This document shows, piece by piece, positions 62,352 to 64,000 of a stretch of DNA of 64,000 bases; positions within the stretch are counted from its first letter, which is position 1; every line of letters starts with the position of its first letter. Source of the DNA: Qipengyuania_B thermophila (GTDB lineage Bacteria > Pseudomonadota > Alphaproteobacteria > Sphingomonadales > Sphingomonadaceae); contig NZ_SDSI01000001.1 of NCBI RefSeq assembly GCF_004153605.1, forward strand, positions 372,001 to 436,000. The letters run 5' to 3'. The translations under genes and the position numbers were made by a program. Below the pieces are notes generated by a model that saw only the letters and a program-made list of their open reading frames with translations, was not told the DNA's origin and made no database searches.

Positions 62352-63207
62352 CGGCGGCGTCGAGCCGTTCGCCGATCGCCTCGCCCATCCTGAGCACCGA
62401 CAGTTCGCCAAGTTCGTCCCGCCAGCGGATCCGTCCCGGCTCGAACAGGAGCACGACGGTCGAGCCAAGGAGGAAACGTCCCATTTCCGCCCCCGCCTCC
62501 AGCCGGACGCTGTCGGGGCCCAATGCGGGATAATGCCGCGTCAGCGGCTTGCCATCGCCCCCGCGCGCCAGCCCGCCCCACACCGTCTTGATGCTGGCGA
62601 CGATCATGGCGCCGACCATGACCACCGCCACGCTGCCCAGGTCGGTGTCGAACACGCAGACGAGCCGCTCGTTGCGCGCGAACAGGCCGCGCACGCCCCG
62701 CGCGGTCGCCGTGTTCACGGAAAACAGCCGCCCCGGCACGTGCCGGGTCCAGCGCAGGGTTCCGCTCACCGGCATGTGCACGCGGTGGTAGTCGCGCGGG
62801 CTGAGATAGATGGTGGCGAACTCCCCGCCGGCGAAGCGGCGCGCAGCGTCCGCATCGCCGCCGAGCAGTTCGGCGGCGGTGAACTCCCGTCCTTTCGCCT
62901 GAAGGATGCGGCCCCCGGTGATGCGGCCAAGCTGGCTCACCGCCCCGTCGGCCGGGCTGAGCACGAACCGCGCCGGGTCCGCCAGCGGGCGGGCGCCCGG
63001 CTTCAGCGCGCGCGTGAAGAAGTCGTTGAAGGACCGGTAATCCTCCATGCCCCGCTCCGCCTCCTCCATGTCGACGTCGTAGGCGCGGATGAAGCGGCGG
63101 ATGAGCTGATGGCGCACACGCGCGTTGCTGCTGGCGGCGAAGCGGCCGGCGATGCGGGTGAGTGCGCGCTGCGGCGCGACGTGCTGGAGCCAGACGAACA
63201 GCGACAT
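62311..63207 (-). CDS. psd: Phosphatidylserine decarboxylase proenzyme
   Basis: Makes phosphatidylethanolamine in the inner membrane. The 298-residue protein has FNDFFTRALKPGARPL, LSPADGAVSQLG, YLSPRDYHRVHMPVSGTL and the self-cleavage site in FLLGSTVVLLF, where Gly-Ser cleavage creates the pyruvoyl group. It is the Gram-negative, E. coli-like type rather than the short Psd. The C-terminal ~14 residues are encoded across the 41-base overlap with ribA. The ATG shares one base with the stop of a small upstream ORF (TGATG). Confidence 0.95.
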   Translation of the reverse strand: MSLFVWLQHVAPQRALTRIAGRFAASSNARVRHQLIRRFIRAYDVDMEEAERGMEDYRSFNDFFTRALKPGARPLADPARFVLSPADGAVSQLGRITGGRILQAKGREFTAAELLGGDADAARRFAGGEFATIYLSPRDYHRVHMPVSGTLRWTRHVPGRLFSVNTATARGVRGLFARNERLVCVFDTDLGSVAVVMVGAMIVASIKTVWGGLARGGDGKPLTRHYPALGPDSVRLEAGAEMGRFLLGSTVVLLFEPGRIRWRDELGELSVLRMGEAIGERLDAAVSPADDPPGRASS

Positions 63208-63401
63208 CAGCCCCTCGTCCCGCCCGGCGGCGGCGGGTCGCAGGCGCAGGAGCCGCGGCCGCTCGCCGCCTGCAGCCCGACACCGGAGCGCAGCGCGCCG
63301 CATTGCGGGCAGAAGCGCCGTGCCCGTCCCGGCGCCGCCCTGCCCGCGACCTGCCGTCTCGTGGGGCGGCCGGGACCGGACACGGATTGGTCTGCCCTCA
63401 T
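63207..63401 (-). CDS. Possible 64-residue zinc-ribbon protein coupled to psd
   Basis: A short basic protein with FCPQCG and CACDPP, four cysteines that could bind one zinc ion, after an Arg/Pro/Gly-rich N-terminus. I do not recognise it. Support for expression: TGATG coupling to psd and a promoter with TTGACC that places +1 on its ATG. Against it: no homolog known to me, short length, and high G+C, which favours spurious frames. If not translated, this stretch is the psd leader. Confidence 0.4.
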   Translation of the reverse strand: MRADQSVSGPGRPTRRQVAGRAAPGRARRFCPQCGALRSGVGLQAASGRGSCACDPPPPGGTRG

Positions 63402-63407
63402 GGGGAT

Positions 63408-63437
63408 GTTCAAGACAGCAAGGCGCCGCCGGGTCAA
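63408..63437 (-). promoter_or_regulatory. Promoter upstream of psd
   Basis: Minus-strand TTGACC (63437-63432), 18-base spacer and TTGAAC (63413-63408). Predicted +1 is 63401, the ATG of the small zinc-ribbon ORF. The -35 matches five of six positions; the -10 is weak. Confidence 0.4.
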
Positions 63438-63511
63438 GCGCCAAGGAGACCACCCGATTGCGCGGCCGGCGGCCAGCGTCTATCTGCGCAGCGTTCAACG
63501 GAGATCACGCG

Positions 63512-63853
63512 ATGCAGCCTCGCCATGCCCTGCTTGCCCTCGCGCCGCTGGCGCTGACCCTTGCTGCCTGCGGCGAGTTCGAGAACGCGTCCGCCGAAGC
63601 GCAGGCGGACACGGTGGAGATCCCGGCCGACGAGCCGCTCGCCAACGTGGCGGAGGAACCGGTGGCCGATCCGGCCGCCGGCACCGATGTTCCGGCCGCC
63701 GACGTCATCGCCAGCGATGCCGAAGGAGGCGCGGGCACGCTCGGCCCGGACATCGCCGACCAGGCGCCGCCCGCCACCCCCGGCGCGTCGCCAGCGGCCC
63801 CGGCCGGCGCCGCCGCGACGCCCTCGCCCGCCGCACCCGCCACGCCGCGCTGA
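63512..63853 (+). CDS. Alanine/proline-rich lipoprotein
   Basis: A 113-residue predicted lipoprotein. Residues 1-20 are a lipoprotein signal ending in TLAAC, with Cys20 lipidated. The mature chain is low complexity: an acidic half (EIPADEPLANVAEEPVADPAAG) and an Ala/Pro-rich end, so it is probably a disordered envelope protein. GGAG lies ten bases before the ATG. No function can be assigned. It is divergent from the psd unit and six bases upstream of the next gene. Confidence 0.7.
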   Translation: MQPRHALLALAPLALTLAACGEFENASAEAQADTVEIPADEPLANVAEEPVADPAAGTDVPAADVIASDAEGGAGTLGPDIADQAPPATPGASPAAPAGAAATPSPAAPATPR

Positions 63854-63859
63854 TCCTGC

Positions 63860-64000
63860 GTGACGGCGTCACGCTGGCGCAACTGGATCGGGCCGGTTCA
63901 GCGATCCTCGGACCAGGCCACGGAATCGCTGCTGGCGCGGTGGCTCGCCACGTTCGACCGTCCGCCCGTTGCCGGTTCATGGCTGCCGCAGGGGCTGCAT
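63860..64000 (+). CDS. N-terminal fragment of a MaoC-like/FAS1-type hydratase (cut by window end)
   Basis: Only the first 47 codons are visible, from GTG 63860. WRNWIGPVQRSSDQ, LARWLATFDRP and GSWLPQGLH resemble the start of MaoC-like FAS1-type dehydratases such as mesaconyl-C4-CoA hydratase and HTD2, where W..WIG, D and LPP.WH blocks occur. The assignment rests on a short stretch. It begins six bases after the preceding lipoprotein gene. No Shine-Dalgarno sequence is obvious. Confidence 0.45.
   Translation, partial: MTASRWRNWIGPVQRSSDQATESLLARWLATFDRPPVAGSWLPQGLH

Overview
The window is high-G+C chromosomal DNA from an alphaproteobacterium, most likely a member of Sphingomonadales. Pointers are the fused PabB-PabC protein, the long TonB-dependent receptor with an alanine-rich signal peptide, GyrB with an alanine/glutamate-rich insert, the small CHCC zinc-finger protein, the RibA with a long N-terminal extension, and the leaderless promoters. 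This is inferred from gene families and layout; I cannot name a genus. I saw no rRNA, tRNA, CRISPR array, transposase, integrase or phage gene.

Layout. 1-8.7 kb: a DUF1294 membrane protein cut by the left edge, a compact restriction-modification cassette of lower G+C (BglII/BstYI-type endonuclease convergent with an MT-A70 methyltransferase), then class Ia ribonucleotide reductase with nrdB and nrdA on the same strand but 2.5 kb apart, and a YciE/F-type ferritin-like protein. 8.8-16.2 kb: nadB, a ChaA-type antiporter overlapping an ABC ATPase, a CHCC zinc-finger protein, an OmpA-like lipoprotein, nth, gloA and a VIT/CCC1 transporter. 16.2-18.8 kb: a signalling pair, a BLUF blue-light receptor translationally coupled to an MHYT-GGDEF-EAL protein. 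19-27 kb: guaA divergent from gyrB, an AI-2E-family permease, a 3-hydroxybutyrate dehydrogenase-like SDR and a glycosyltransferase. 27.5-31.8 kb: leucine-catabolic genes (isovaleryl-CoA dehydrogenase, acyl-CoA carboxylase beta subunit) separated by small membrane proteins, one of them on low-G+C DNA. 31.9-41.8 kb: lgt-midA-DUF2147 operon, acyl-CoA synthetase-glnD operon, TonB-dependent receptor. 41.8-50.8 kb: HAD phosphatase, yggS, ThiE-like protein, ftsK, DUF389 protein, alanine dehydrogenase and a membrane diguanylate cyclase. 50.8-64 kb: thioesterase, oligopeptidase B, aminopeptidase P, EF-hand protein, pabBC-rluA type-arfB operon, rpmG, lolA, xth-ribA, psd and envelope lipoproteins.

Much of the window is core metabolism and envelope biology: dNTP, GMP, NAD, folate and riboflavin synthesis, nitrogen sensing, lipoprotein and phospholipid maturation, and DNA repair. 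Tight coupling is common, with ATGA, GTGA, TTGA or TGATG junctions. A recurring feature is a promoter with a -35 box, a 17-base spacer and a -10 box placed six bases before the start codon, predicting leaderless mRNAs. It is seen for the two restriction-modification genes, the acyltransferase, nadB, gyrB, the ThiE-like gene and xth, and it decides several start codons. The most accessory-looking parts are the restriction-modification cassette, the BLUF/c-di-GMP pair and the low-G+C gene inside the leucine operon.
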